Shown here in pieces: positions 9,901 to 18,389 of a DNA stretch of 64,000 nt. The notes under the pieces are model-generated. The model was not told the DNA's origin, did no database searches, and worked only from the letters and a program-made list of their open reading frames with translations. This DNA is from Anaerovorax odorimutans DSM 5092 (GTDB lineage: Bacteria > Bacillota > Clostridia > Peptostreptococcales > Anaerovoracaceae). The stretch lies in contig NZ_AUFC01000009.1 in the NCBI RefSeq assembly GCF_000426305.1, forward strand, positions 1-64,000, in the 5' to 3' direction. The number at the start of each line of letters is the position of its first letter. Positions within the stretch are counted from its first letter, which is position 1. Both the position numbers and the translations under genes were made by a program.

Positions 9901-10554
9901 CTATTCCAATGATTCTAGCTTGCCCAAAAGATCATGTATATTATAAAATTCAACTACTTTCTTTGCTTCTTCAAAAGAATTATAAATAGTAATCGTATTC
10001 TTTATCTTTTTCGTAGTATCAAGAGACATCTTATTGTTCCTATCTGAATTAAGTACATTTACCAGATAATCATTACCTGCTGAAGAAGGATTAATCCCTA
10101 AAAGTCCATTTTTCACAAGTTCTTTTTTCCAATTGGGTTGAAATACAATAAGTTGAATAAATGTAAACATATTAGGAGCTAAATAATAACACTGCAATTC
10201 ATTATTCACGTAATATATTGGAGCATCTTTCACGGAAATATCAACTTCAATGTTGGTGGAGCCAAAACAGCCACCTAAACTATCTATTGCAAAAACACCG
10301 ATTTGAGGCATAGGATAAAATTCCAACTTAGGAATTTCATCATCAAATATAAATCGTACATCATATTCTTCCGCTAAAACTCGGTATACCTTTTCCTGCC
10401 TATCTGAAACAGGCATTGAGAGTATATATTTTCCCGTAAATACTAATTTTTGTTCCTCTCCTGCACCATTTATTACACCAAGACTAGGTGCACCACTAAA
10501 TCTTCGATATAATTGTTCCATGTCTATATAAAGTATTTTTTCTTCCATTAACAT
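9901..10554 (-). CDS. Hypothetical protein, family not recognised
   Basis: I start this protein (217 residues) at the ATG at 10554, which has AAGAAAGG nine bases upstream. A GTG at 10587 would add 11 residues but sits directly against its GAGGT. The protein is soluble, acidic, with no signal peptide. It has a strand-rich middle section (FYPMPQIGVFAIDSLGGC, then STNIEVDIS) and a C-terminal helical half. The short glycine/aspartate pattern recalls SUKH-type immunity or scaffold proteins, but the resemblance is weak and I do not assign it. It stands alone between the AgrC-like kinase and the BlaR1-type gene, with about 170-190 bases on each side. Function unknown. Confidence 0.6.
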   Translation of the reverse strand: MLMEEKILYIDMEQLYRRFSGAPSLGVINGAGEEQKLVFTGKYILSMPVSDRQEKVYRVLAEEYDVRFIFDDEIPKLEFYPMPQIGVFAIDSLGGCFGSTNIEVDISVKDAPIYYVNNELQCYYLAPNMFTFIQLIVFQPNWKKELVKNGLLGINPSSAGNDYLVNVLNSDRNNKMSLDTTKKIKNTITIYNSFEEAKKVVEFYNIHDLLGKLESLE

Positions 10555-10779
10555 TTCAGATAACCTTTCTTTTCCTAATACGCTCACACCTCAAAATATT
10601 AACTATTTATCGAAACGTGATTATAATTTAAATAAAGATATTTTTGAATTTTGACGACTTACAAGCAACTTTATTCAGTAACAATCAAATATTATGCAAC
10701 GTAAACAAACATACGCATGTAATATTGTATATGCTTCCGCAAAACAGGTTGGTTTCGATTATCTATCTAACTATTGCGA

Positions 10780-12375
10780 CTATATACTTTTAGCCATCTC
10801 AACAAATTTTTTATAAAGCCCATCATCTATAATGCTGTAATACCCATTATAACCAATTTGCATAACAGATTTTCCATCTAATAAATAGGTATAATAATCA
10901 GTTGAAGTACCGTCCGGATAAGTTTCACGTATGAGATAACATTCATTAAGCGTTTTCATATCAATATTCGAAGGCCATGCAGCAGATTTTATCATATAAT
11001 CAAAAATTAAATCTTCTGTAAGCTTTGCCTTATCACCTGACAACTTAAAAAAATCTGATTGCACCTGACCATTTTTCAGCTTAGCCAATGAGTAAGATAC
11101 AGAAAATGCAGGTGTATTTAGTAAATCTACAGTTCTTTTCATCATTTTACCGTTTTCTCCAGGCAGATAAGCTGTAAGAGTCAGCTCTGTATAAGAATTA
11201 TCTAATGAAATACTGTAACGTTTACCCGGCTCCCATGTTTTTGATTTATTAATATCCTCAAATAAATTACAAATTGCTGAAAATCCATCTGATTTGATTC
11301 TTCCAACAATGTAAATATTCCAATTTTCAGGATTTCCATAGCTTTGTGGAATTTCGAAACTTACCTCGTCTTCAGTGTGATAAGCACTCGCAGCAAGTTG
11401 ATTAAGAGTTTCTTCAACAGAAATAGACTCAGCTCTTGCCCCTGTAAAAGTACCCCCAACGCATACCGCTGCTATTAAAAGCACAATAACCATAGTGGAT
11501 ATAAAAGTTTTTGGTTTCTTAATAATCATATTTAATCTCTCCTTTATGCCCCTTTTCCCTGATACCATTGTAGTCGCCGCATATAAAATACCGGAAGGCG
11601 CTTTTTTAACAGTAATCATATCAACAAGCGTATGTCCGTAATCCAGACGGTTTTCCTCTCCAATTTGCTTGATAACTGACTCATCGCAAGCCAGCTCGCT
11701 GTCAATGCGAGAAAGAATTGCCGCAGCCCAAACAAGTGGATTCCACCAATAAGCTGCAAGACATATGCCTCTCAAAATTGACCAGATATGGTCACCGTGG
11801 CGATAATGGCATAGTTCGTGAGTGAGTACATAACTAATACTATTTTCTTTTTCCGTAGCTTTAGGTGTCAGATAAACTCCCGGACGAAAGATACCAAACA
11901 AGCAAGGCGAGGCAATGTATCCACTGACATATACCGGCAGCATAAAATCAGCAGCATCATAAGCACTTCGCGTTTTATAAAGCCTCCTGTAAAATAACAA
12001 ATTCGTTCCACAAATCCACGATCCAACTACGATAATGCCAACTAACCAAATAAGGTTCAATGTTGTATTAGCACTCTCTGCGTAATAAACGCTGGCTGCA
12101 TCCCGTAAAATAGCTGGATTAACAACATTGACAGCAGTATTTCCAATACCCGTAGATATTGTACTGATATGCAGTTCTGAAATTGGCAGACCTTTCATTA
12201 TGATATTCATAATGCTAAATGGACTTTTCAATAAAGGAAATGGCAACAGCAGTCGGATTAAAACCAGTCCCCATAGAGCATATTGTAATCTGTAGCTAAT
12301 TTTACTGCGGAAAAGAAAACGCAAGACAATCACAGCCAAAATCAGAACGGACGATGTAATAATACATTCGATCAT
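10780..12375 (-). CDS. BlaR1/MecR1-type M56 family membrane metallopeptidase sensor
   Basis: A 531-residue protein. Four or so membrane helices in the first 310 residues surround a zinc-peptidase site: HELCH at 186-190 (H186, E187, H190), with the downstream ELACDE supplying a further ligand. After the last helix (about 290-310) comes a roughly 220-residue extracellular domain rather than the class D penicillin-binding domain of true BlaR1. It contains DGTSTDYYTY and a repeated-strand pattern. The ATG overlaps the stop of the BlaI-type repressor as ATGA. By family knowledge it should detect an envelope signal and trigger repressor cleavage. Because the sensor domain is not penicillin-binding-like, beta-lactam is not assured as the signal. 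Confidence 0.85.
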   Translation of the reverse strand: MIECIITSSVLILAVIVLRFLFRSKISYRLQYALWGLVLIRLLLPFPLLKSPFSIMNIIMKGLPISELHISTISTGIGNTAVNVVNPAILRDAASVYYAESANTTLNLIWLVGIIVVGSWICGTNLLFYRRLYKTRSAYDAADFMLPVYVSGYIASPCLFGIFRPGVYLTPKATEKENSISYVLTHELCHYRHGDHIWSILRGICLAAYWWNPLVWAAAILSRIDSELACDESVIKQIGEENRLDYGHTLVDMITVKKAPSGILYAATTMVSGKRGIKERLNMIIKKPKTFISTMVIVLLIAAVCVGGTFTGARAESISVEETLNQLAASAYHTEDEVSFEIPQSYGNPENWNIYIVGRIKSDGFSAICNLFEDINKSKTWEPGKRYSISLDNSYTELTLTAYLPGENGKMMKRTVDLLNTPAFSVSYSLAKLKNGQVQSDFFKLSGDKAKLTEDLIFDYMIKSAAWPSNIDMKTLNECYLIRETYPDGTSTDYYTYLLDGKSVMQIGYNGYYSIIDDGLYKKFVEMAKSI

Positions 12376-12758
12376 TTGTCTGTCTCCTTTTCTGCCTTAC
12401 CTAATATGTCATATAGCTCGTCGATGTCCTCTTTACTCAATGCCTTTTGCCCTGCCATAGATGCCACCATCAGCCCAATACTTCCTTCGAAAACCTTGCT
12501 GAGAAAGCTCCCGGTTTCATAGAAAGTTGCGTCCTCTTTTTTCAATATAGGATAATAAAGCTTTGAGCGCCCTTCTTTTTTAAAACGAACTGCGCCCTTT
12601 GCTTCCATTCGCGACAACATCATAAAAATAGTTCCCTTTGTCCATGCGGTATCATCCTTTAGTGAAGATACAAGTTGTGCAATTGTACGAGGTGCTTTTT
12701 CCCATAAAAGCTTCATTAATTTCCATTCTCCGTCGGATAGATTGATATTTTCAGTCAC
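12372..12758 (-). CDS. BlaI/MecI/CopY family repressor
   Basis: A 128-residue winged-helix repressor with the typical N-terminus (LSDGEWKLMKLLWEKAP), recognition helix region around WTKGTIFMMLSRMEAKG, and a helical dimerisation tail. The start is GTG at 12758, with AAGGAGGG seven bases upstream. Its four last bases overlap the sensor gene, the usual blaI-blaR1 order. The promoter 20-70 bases upstream carries a perfect inverted repeat, the probable self-operator. No dedicated beta-lactamase follows the pair. A serine hydrolase lies 9 kb away without a similar operator that I could find. Confidence 0.9.
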   Translation of the reverse strand: MTENINLSDGEWKLMKLLWEKAPRTIAQLVSSLKDDTAWTKGTIFMMLSRMEAKGAVRFKKEGRSKLYYPILKKEDATFYETGSFLSKVFEGSIGLMVASMAGQKALSKEDIDELYDILGKAEKETDK

Positions 12759-12772
12759 AGTAATCCCTCCTT

Positions 12773-12823
12773 GGTTGACATTTGTTATCTTTACTATATA
12801 CCGTTAGATAACAAATGTCAACC
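12773..12823 (-). promoter_or_regulatory. Promoter and perfect inverted-repeat operator of the BlaI-type repressor
   Basis: Two 18-base arms (12773-12790 and 12806-12823) are perfect reverse complements around a 15-base centre. Read on the minus strand, the outer arm carries TTGACA (12822-12817), then 17 bases, then TATAGT, so the -10 lies in the centre and the second arm covers the transcription start. A repressor dimer on each arm, or one across them, would block polymerase. The arms are longer than the classical TACAnnTGTA box. Confidence 0.85.
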
Positions 12824-13022
12824 ATCTTACTTTCCTATATGACTAAAAGATCCTATGCTTATTATTTTATAAAATTTGAAATAACCTTAACCTTATTACC
12901 CTTTTAAGATCTTATGCGCATATACTATCATTTGTATCTGAGTCATCTTAAATAATTAAAATTCTTGTCACATTGTTCACTTCCTATCATCAGAAAAACA
13001 TTACGTTATCATTATTATCCTA

Positions 13023-13814
13023 TCATACAATATCGGCACGAATATATTGATTATTAATTTCTACTGCTATGGATTTGCTCTTATCTGTATTTGAAATACT
13101 GAAAACTGTACCATAACTCCAGTTGACTCTTTTCTGCTTAGATATCTTACCGGGTTTAATTTCAATCTTATTAAGATCGCTTCTAAGGATTTCCAAATTT
13201 GTTTCAGAATCAAATACCTTATTACTGCCAATCACGCCGAGATACGCATCAAGGTCATTATCACTAATTTCAGTTTCAGTAATTTGGTACACACTACCTC
13301 CATACAAAATCTGAGTACAGTTGTCAGCGTTAATCATTATTTCTCCATCAGCTTTGTTCTGTAATTCTTCAAAAGATATTATTTCTGCATCATCAGCCAG
13401 TATTTTGGGAACTGCCTTATGAAACCTGCCATTTACACCAATAACCAGATTCTCACCATCTTCACTGTTCTTATAAATGTTTAAAAACTGAACCACATAA
13501 ACAGCTTCATCGGGCAAACTACTCTTTAAATCTGACAAACTTAATTCCCGTAATTCAATAACTGTACGCTGTTGATCCAGCACAGCAAGCTTTTGGATAT
13601 ATCCGACCCATTGGCCTAGATTATCTTTGTCTACCGTGTCCTCTAAAATAAGATAATCTGTTCCTCCATAAATAAAAATAGCACCATCTTTGTCATTAAG
13701 AGAACAATATTCTCGTTGGCTTTTCCTGTCAGCTATTTCATTGTTCAGGAAAAAGCAGCCTGATATACTAAAGCACAAAAAGAGTAGTAAGATAACTAAG
13801 ATTATTTTTTTCAT
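13023..13814 (-). CDS. NisI/SpaI-type lantibiotic immunity lipoprotein
   Basis: A 263-residue lipoprotein with a signal peptide and lipobox SISGC (C20). Two related halves follow: FIYGGTDYLILEDT with NLGQWVGYI, and ILYGGSVYQITETE with DLDAYLGVI. The C-terminal half closely follows remembered NisI: a YGG-Y strand, ISDNDLDAYLG, VFDSETN, then WSYGTVFSI and AVEINNQY. NisI lipoproteins sit on the outer membrane face and bind lantibiotic, protecting the cell. The ATG has CAGGAGAA upstream. It lies downstream of lanFEG-RK and a hydrolase gene, all on the minus strand. A plus-strand terminator-like hairpin in the 367-base gap suggests it may have its own promoter. Confidence 0.83.
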   Translation of the reverse strand: MKKIILVILLLFLCFSISGCFFLNNEIADRKSQREYCSLNDKDGAIFIYGGTDYLILEDTVDKDNLGQWVGYIQKLAVLDQQRTVIELRELSLSDLKSSLPDEAVYVVQFLNIYKNSEDGENLVIGVNGRFHKAVPKILADDAEIISFEELQNKADGEIMINADNCTQILYGGSVYQITETEISDNDLDAYLGVIGSNKVFDSETNLEILRSDLNKIEIKPGKISKQKRVNWSYGTVFSISNTDKSKSIAVEINNQYIRADIV

Positions 13815-14181
13815 TTATAATTCTCCTGTTCGCAAAATAATTTATATTTTCAATCTAGCATGTAAATCTAAAGAAATTATAAAGAAAAGTTAAATTATGA
13901 TCTTATTTGAGTTGATTCTATACAATCCGAAACAATACTACTTTATTGGCATTTTGATCTTTGTGGTAATTCCCTATATAATATAAAAAAGAAAAAGGCT
14001 AACTACATTTCAAATGTATAAGGAGTATATTATAAGAGATAAATCGATAACACTCTCCAAAAAGAAGAAAACGAAGCTTTAGCAAGACACTCCATATCCT
14101 TAACCTTCCAAAGCCTATAAAGGTTGGAAGGTTTTTTCACGTGTTAGTCTGTATTCCCTAGAACCGATCTTATTTTTAACG
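13815..14181 (+). other. Gap between immunity lipoprotein and hydrolase, with possible plus-strand remnant
   Basis: Near 14020 an AAGGAG stands before a short open stretch, and a plus-strand terminator closes it at 14102-14137. The frame near 14050-14100 reads LQKEENEALARHSISLT before a stop. This looks like the tail of a decayed coding sequence, but I do not recognise it. The 13815-13990 part is AT-rich and probably carries the promoter of the immunity lipoprotein. Confidence 0.3.
14102..14137 (+). terminator. Rho-independent terminator
   Basis: Ten-base perfect arms AACCTTCCAA (14102-14111) and TTGGAAGGTT (14124-14133), a 12-base loop and a T run at 14132-14137. The T tract is on the plus strand only, although both flanking intact genes are minus-strand. 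That implies a former or cryptic plus-strand transcript. Confidence 0.75.
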
Positions 14182-14775
14182 CTATTTCATACATTCCCTT
14201 ATAAAGCAGCGAATAGCCTCTTCTGCACATTTTGAAGCCTTATTATTGTAATTTCTAGAATAAGAATCTAAAAATCCATGCTCGGCATCAAACTCAATGA
14301 TAGATAAATATTGTTTATCTTGAAGTTGGCAAACCAACGTATGAACATCAAAAGAATCTTCCTTCGCAAATAGTAAAAGCATTGGACAAATAGGATTTAT
14401 ATCAATATAATCCCTTATACGAGAACCATAACAAGCTACAATACCACTACATAATAAATTTTCACAGCATCTCCACGCTATAGTCGCTCCTACACTAAAA
14501 CCAACAATAAATACATTGTCATATTTATTATTTAATTGATTAATAAAACTGCTGATTTCTTTATATACTTCAAACCCAACATTCTCCATAAAAAAGTTAT
14601 ATGCTTCTATAGATTCCTCGTATGAAAACGAAGACCTGTCAATCATATTTGGACAAAAGACATCATAACCGGCTTCTATAAACTTTTCACATTGCTCTAT
14701 TATAAATTGGTTAACTCCATATATCTCATGTAGCACAACAATTGCTTGTTTACTTTTCTCTGATTTCATATCCAA
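14182..14775 (-). CDS. Dienelactone hydrolase family alpha/beta hydrolase
   Basis: A 197-residue cytoplasmic alpha/beta hydrolase. It has the oxyanion-region motif VVLHEIYGVN, nucleophile elbow GFSVGA, an acid residue in FAKEDSF and a histidine in AEHGF, so a Ser-Asp-His triad is complete. Classical dienelactone hydrolase uses Cys; this one has Ser. The start is TTG at 14775, with AAGAGG eight bases upstream; an ATG two codons later is 14 bases from the site. It follows the lanK-type kinase by 57 bases in the same direction and could be transcribed with the immunity operon. The substrate is unknown, and a role in immunity is speculative. Confidence 0.8.
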   Translation of the reverse strand: MDMKSEKSKQAIVVLHEIYGVNQFIIEQCEKFIEAGYDVFCPNMIDRSSFSYEESIEAYNFFMENVGFEVYKEISSFINQLNNKYDNVFIVGFSVGATIAWRCCENLLCSGIVACYGSRIRDYIDINPICPMLLLFAKEDSFDVHTLVCQLQDKQYLSIIEFDAEHGFLDSYSRNYNNKASKCAEEAIRCFIRECMK

Positions 14776-14832
14776 TAATTTAACCTCTTAAAATATTAAT
14801 AGTAATATATTAAACTTTACGTACTACCGCCT

Positions 14833-16200
14833 TTAATCACAATAGCTATTTTTAATTGTAAGAGTTACAACCGCTCCGTGACCATCTTGTCGATTTGCGA
14901 TTTCAAGCTGCCCTCCGTGTGACTCAGCTACTGATTTGGCAATGTAAAGTCCCAGACCATAGTGTTTTCCAGAACGTTCTGCCCTCTCGGTAAAAAACTC
15001 CATCGTTGCATTTTTAAATCCAGCAGCAGAAAACCCCTTACCGCTGTCAGCTACAATAAAAGATAATGTTTCTTTGTTCCCAGTAATTTTAAATTTAATG
15101 GCACTTCCATTAGAGGAATACTCAACTGCATTGTCCAGAATATTTAAAACGGCTCGGCTAATAAACGACTCATCCCCGCAGAATGTTTCCGGCAGAATGC
15201 TTTTCTCTATGCACAAAGCAATGTTTTTTACATTGCAGAGTGCTTTTGCTTGTTCCTCAATTTCCAAAAGAAAACCTTGAACGGGAAATGGATGCTTCAA
15301 AAAAACCGCAGAATCTGTGACAGTAGCAGTATCCATAAGCAGCTGGATATAGTTTTCAATTCTACCCGAGCTTATTTGGATATATTGCAACAAATCTTTA
15401 TCTGTCTGTGGTAATTCTGATTCTAACAACAGTTCAGTATTGCCTTTAATAATTGTTAAAGGTGTTTTTATATCATGAGCAATGGCAGAAATTTGTGTTT
15501 TTTTACTTTGCTCTATATCCCATTGCTGGTTTAAGGAGTCTGATAATGCTGTTTTTAGTTCATCTATGGATTGCAAAACTGTATTTAATTCTCTAATTTG
15601 TGTAGGAACAATATTAAAATACAAATCCTTTTGTTTTATAGAATCAGTAGCTTTGATAATTGGAGCAAGTTCTGTTTTTAACTTCTTGCTAAATCTAAAG
15701 GCAATAATCACCGCTATAAAAATAAAACAAGCGAAGGATATAATAATAGCCATTATCTCAGGTTCTGGAAATAGTTTGTGTAACACAGGGGATGCAAAAT
15801 GTGCCAATATATCATATTTAACGACAAGGCTGCTCCCGTCACTGCGTTGAATAAGCCTAAATTGTCCATTCGAGTTTCCAGACAAATACTCTTTCGCACG
15901 AGATATCTCGTTTTCCGACATATTGCTGCTTTGCACATCACCGCTTCTTCCAAATAATACATAGGTGCAGGATAGAGGAATTAAAGATTGATCAAAAGAT
16001 TCACTTTCTATAAGCTGATTTTCTACTTTCTGTAAAGCTTGTTCAGCATAATTTGCAGGCAAAATAATCCCTTTTGCAAGTGCGTAGTAAAAGCTAGATA
16101 TAAGAACTATAACAATTAAAACCATAATAGCGCAAAACGCCGCTAAATGACGTAAAAATAACGCATATAAAGAGGTAGCTTTTGGTTGCTTTATTTCCAT
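14833..16200 (-). CDS. Sensor histidine kinase of the lantibiotic immunity operon (SpaK/NisK-like)
   Basis: A 455-residue kinase with two membrane helices (about 20-42 and 150-170) around an extracellular domain of roughly 105 residues, the arrangement of NisK/SpaK-type sensors. A HAMP-like linker leads to the H-box AIAHDIKTPLT with H242, an N-box NILDNAVEYSSN, and glycine motifs DSGKGF and HYGLGLYIAK. It overlaps the response regulator by ten bases and is the last gene of the lanF-E-G-R-K series. It is inferred to sense an extracellular lantibiotic and switch on lanFEG. Without a lanA gene nearby, the signal is presumably foreign. Confidence 0.88.
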   Translation of the reverse strand: MEIKQPKATSLYALFLRHLAAFCAIMVLIVIVLISSFYYALAKGIILPANYAEQALQKVENQLIESESFDQSLIPLSCTYVLFGRSGDVQSSNMSENEISRAKEYLSGNSNGQFRLIQRSDGSSLVVKYDILAHFASPVLHKLFPEPEIMAIIISFACFIFIAVIIAFRFSKKLKTELAPIIKATDSIKQKDLYFNIVPTQIRELNTVLQSIDELKTALSDSLNQQWDIEQSKKTQISAIAHDIKTPLTIIKGNTELLLESELPQTDKDLLQYIQISSGRIENYIQLLMDTATVTDSAVFLKHPFPVQGFLLEIEEQAKALCNVKNIALCIEKSILPETFCGDESFISRAVLNILDNAVEYSSNGSAIKFKITGNKETLSFIVADSGKGFSAAGFKNATMEFFTERAERSGKHYGLGLYIAKSVAESHGGQLEIANRQDGHGAVVTLTIKNSYCD

Positions 16201-16850
16201 TTATATCCTAACCCCCATACTGTTTCAATTGGACTTTCTGAACATCTGGCAAACTTTTCTCTGATATTCTTCACATGGACACGAATCGCAGTAATATCAC
16301 TTTCAGAATCAAATCCAAAAGTTTGTTCAAGAATACGTTCAAGTGAAAAAACTTGACCTCTGTTTCGTGCCAATAGTTCGCAGATTTCGTATTCACTTTT
16401 TGTCAAAGGTATCTGGTTATCATTTGCTTTAATTTGTTTTTCGGATAAATCAAAGCGAATATTATCAAGCAATAGTGTTTGATGACGTTCTCGATGCTCT
16501 CTACGAAGATGTGCCGATACTCTTGCACGTAATTCAGAAAGGCTAAATGGCTTTTTAATATAATCATCTGCACCAAGTATAAGACCTTCTACAACATCTT
16601 TATCCATTGTCTTTGCCGTTAAGAAAATGATGGGACAATCTACATCTTGTCGAATACTACGGCAAAAAGAGAATCCGTCAACCTCAGGCATCATAACATC
16701 AAGTAAAATTATATCATATACTTTAAAATCTTTAGCCGTTAATCCTAATGCACTATTTTTACATGTAACAATATGACCATCCCTTGTAAGGGTATTCTCA
16801 ATTAATTTGCATATATCTTTTTCATCATCAACTACAAAAATCTTTGCCAT
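16191..16850 (-). CDS. OmpR-family response regulator of the lantibiotic immunity operon (SpaR/NisR-like)
   Basis: A 219-residue regulator with receiver acidic pair D8/D9, phosphoacceptor D51 in LLDVMMPEVDG, T at LTAKT and K in IKKPF. It ends in a winged-helix trans-activation domain (LTKSEYEICELL, RVHVKNIREKF, VWGLGYKW). The ATG has CAGGAGGGA upstream. It lies 55 bases after the lanG-type permease and overlaps the kinase. Regulators of this family in immunity loci activate the lanFEG promoter. I did not find a convincing paired operator upstream of lanF. Confidence 0.88.
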   Translation of the reverse strand: MAKIFVVDDEKDICKLIENTLTRDGHIVTCKNSALGLTAKDFKVYDIILLDVMMPEVDGFSFCRSIRQDVDCPIIFLTAKTMDKDVVEGLILGADDYIKKPFSLSELRARVSAHLRREHRERHQTLLLDNIRFDLSEKQIKANDNQIPLTKSEYEICELLARNRGQVFSLERILEQTFGFDSESDITAIRVHVKNIREKFARCSESPIETVWGLGYKWK

Positions 16851-16905
16851 TTAATCCCTCCTGTTATCATTCTCTCTCTAATTCAGCGCAATTACAATTT
16901 CTATA

Positions 16906-17664
16906 TTAATTCGCTTCATTTTTTCTACCTTCCCATTTTTCGCTCCATAGCTTTAACACTATAATGAGTATAGTACTTGAAATTAATATAAACAAGAATC
17001 CTTTATCTACTCCGGGATTGTTTAGAAAAAGCCTATTTGTTGCTTTACTCTCTACAAGTATACTACAAAAACGTGTTGCAATACTCCAAGGAAGAAACGG
17101 CCAAATGCGATCACCAAGCCCTGTTAAAAGGAGTGCCGATAATAAGCTGCCAACAATACCAGTACCAAGTCCTATTCCTTTTCCAAAAGCAAAACTTAAA
17201 ATATATTGTAACACATATAATGGTAAATTCCCTAAAAATAAAAGTATAGCTGCTTTTAGATACAATGAAATCGGAAAAAATACATTGCCCATTGCATGAA
17301 ACATAATACCAAAACCAAAAACTGCTATAAAAGAAGATAAAAGGCCAAATATCAGCAATACTGTGAGTTTTCCAAAGTGAGGGATATATTTTTTCCCAGG
17401 GGCACAGAGAAGCAATTGAAATGAGCCTGCTTGTAGTTCTTGTTCGGCTACCATTACTGTAATTATTCCTATTAAAAGTGGAAATGCCATTGATAACACT
17501 TGCAAGTAAGCTGATACTTTTAGTGTTTCGTCACACAATGAAACCGTATAGTAAGCAAGAAACGCTGCGGCCCCCAAAATGGGAATAAGAAGATGGACAA
17601 ACAGCAGGGCTGAATGTATTACTTTAAAGCCATCAGACTTTATGCATCTAACAAATTGTTTCAT
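16906..17664 (-). CDS. LanG-type ABC permease for lantibiotic immunity
   Basis: A 252-residue membrane protein with six predicted helices, of the ABC-2/LanG type. VAEQELQAGSFQLLLCAPGKK marks the cytoplasmic loop seen in MutG/SpaG permeases. The ATG at 17664 has GAGGTG upstream and comes two bases after the stop of the LanE-type gene. With the LanF ATPase and LanE it would form an exporter that expels lantibiotic from the membrane to the outside. Length and position (third gene, before the two-component genes) match lanFEG-RK operons. Confidence 0.85.
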   Translation of the reverse strand: MKQFVRCIKSDGFKVIHSALLFVHLLIPILGAAAFLAYYTVSLCDETLKVSAYLQVLSMAFPLLIGIITVMVAEQELQAGSFQLLLCAPGKKYIPHFGKLTVLLIFGLLSSFIAVFGFGIMFHAMGNVFFPISLYLKAAILLFLGNLPLYVLQYILSFAFGKGIGLGTGIVGSLLSALLLTGLGDRIWPFLPWSIATRFCSILVESKATNRLFLNNPGVDKGFLFILISSTILIIVLKLWSEKWEGRKNEAN

Positions 17665-17666
17665 TA

Positions 17667-18389
17667 TTACACCTCACGTTTCTGAAACCATAGTGAAGTA
17701 ACAAGTGTTACTAAAACATAAAGAACAACAGTAATCAATACCCCAGGCAAAATTACATTGGCATTGGCCATTTCACTGCCTGCCTCTACTTGTAATCCAT
17801 TTGGCAGCACACCGATAGTAGGGCTCATAAGTCTTGCAGGAATAGCAAATGGAACCCACCAAAAGCTTTTTACCGCACAAACTACTGCAATCCCCAAATT
17901 ACACAGCAGACTAAACAGAATAGCTGTAAATGCTCCCAATTTCTCTGTTACAAACATCCATAGTGGAATTTGCCATGCAAAAGTAATAAACAGCAATATA
18001 CTTGCACAAAAGCTTGAAACTATAGTAATTGTATGTCCTAACATCATACCGCCAGCAGTAATTCCTATAAAGAATATCATACAAGTTGTGAATAGGAACA
18101 ATGTGCATAGTATGGTTTGTGCATTCCAAAGTTTATTTTTCTGCACAGCTACCCCGAACAAACCATGTCTATTCGTTTTTTGTTCTCTCGCAGCTGTAAA
18201 AGCACAAAACATTGTAAAGCAGCCTGGTAAAAGCGTCGTATACCACCAATTATAGGCCCCGTTTTGCAGATTACTTCCCCCCATTAACGCAAAAGCCAAT
18301 AAAATTGTAATAAGTGGAGCCAGCCACAATAATACTTTGTTAAAACTATGCTTTTGCTTTAACCATTCCGACTTAACAAAATTAAGCAT
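17667..18389 (-). CDS. LanE-type ABC permease for lantibiotic immunity
   Basis: A 240-residue permease with six helices. The start is the ATG at 18389: its ribosome site GCAGGTG lies inside the end of lanF and the reading frame opens with MLNFVKSEWLKQK, typical of MutE/SpaE proteins. The longer frame reaching 18485 runs inside lanF and is not used. It overlaps lanF by eight bases and ends two bases before lanG. Features include ARE near the first cytoplasmic loop (FTAAREQKTNRHG) and a proline-rich late loop (VPFAIPARLMSP). Confidence 0.85.
   Translation of the reverse strand: MLNFVKSEWLKQKHSFNKVLLWLAPLITILLAFALMGGSNLQNGAYNWWYTTLLPGCFTMFCAFTAAREQKTNRHGLFGVAVQKNKLWNAQTILCTLFLFTTCMIFFIGITAGGMMLGHTITIVSSFCASILLFITFAWQIPLWMFVTEKLGAFTAILFSLLCNLGIAVVCAVKSFWWVPFAIPARLMSPTIGVLPNGLQVEAGSEMANANVILPGVLITVVLYVLVTLVTSLWFQKREV

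Noticed and set aside
13690-13893. Plus-strand frame overlapping the immunity lipoprotein's signal region
   Set aside because: No ribosome site, and it falls opposite a well-supported lipoprotein start.
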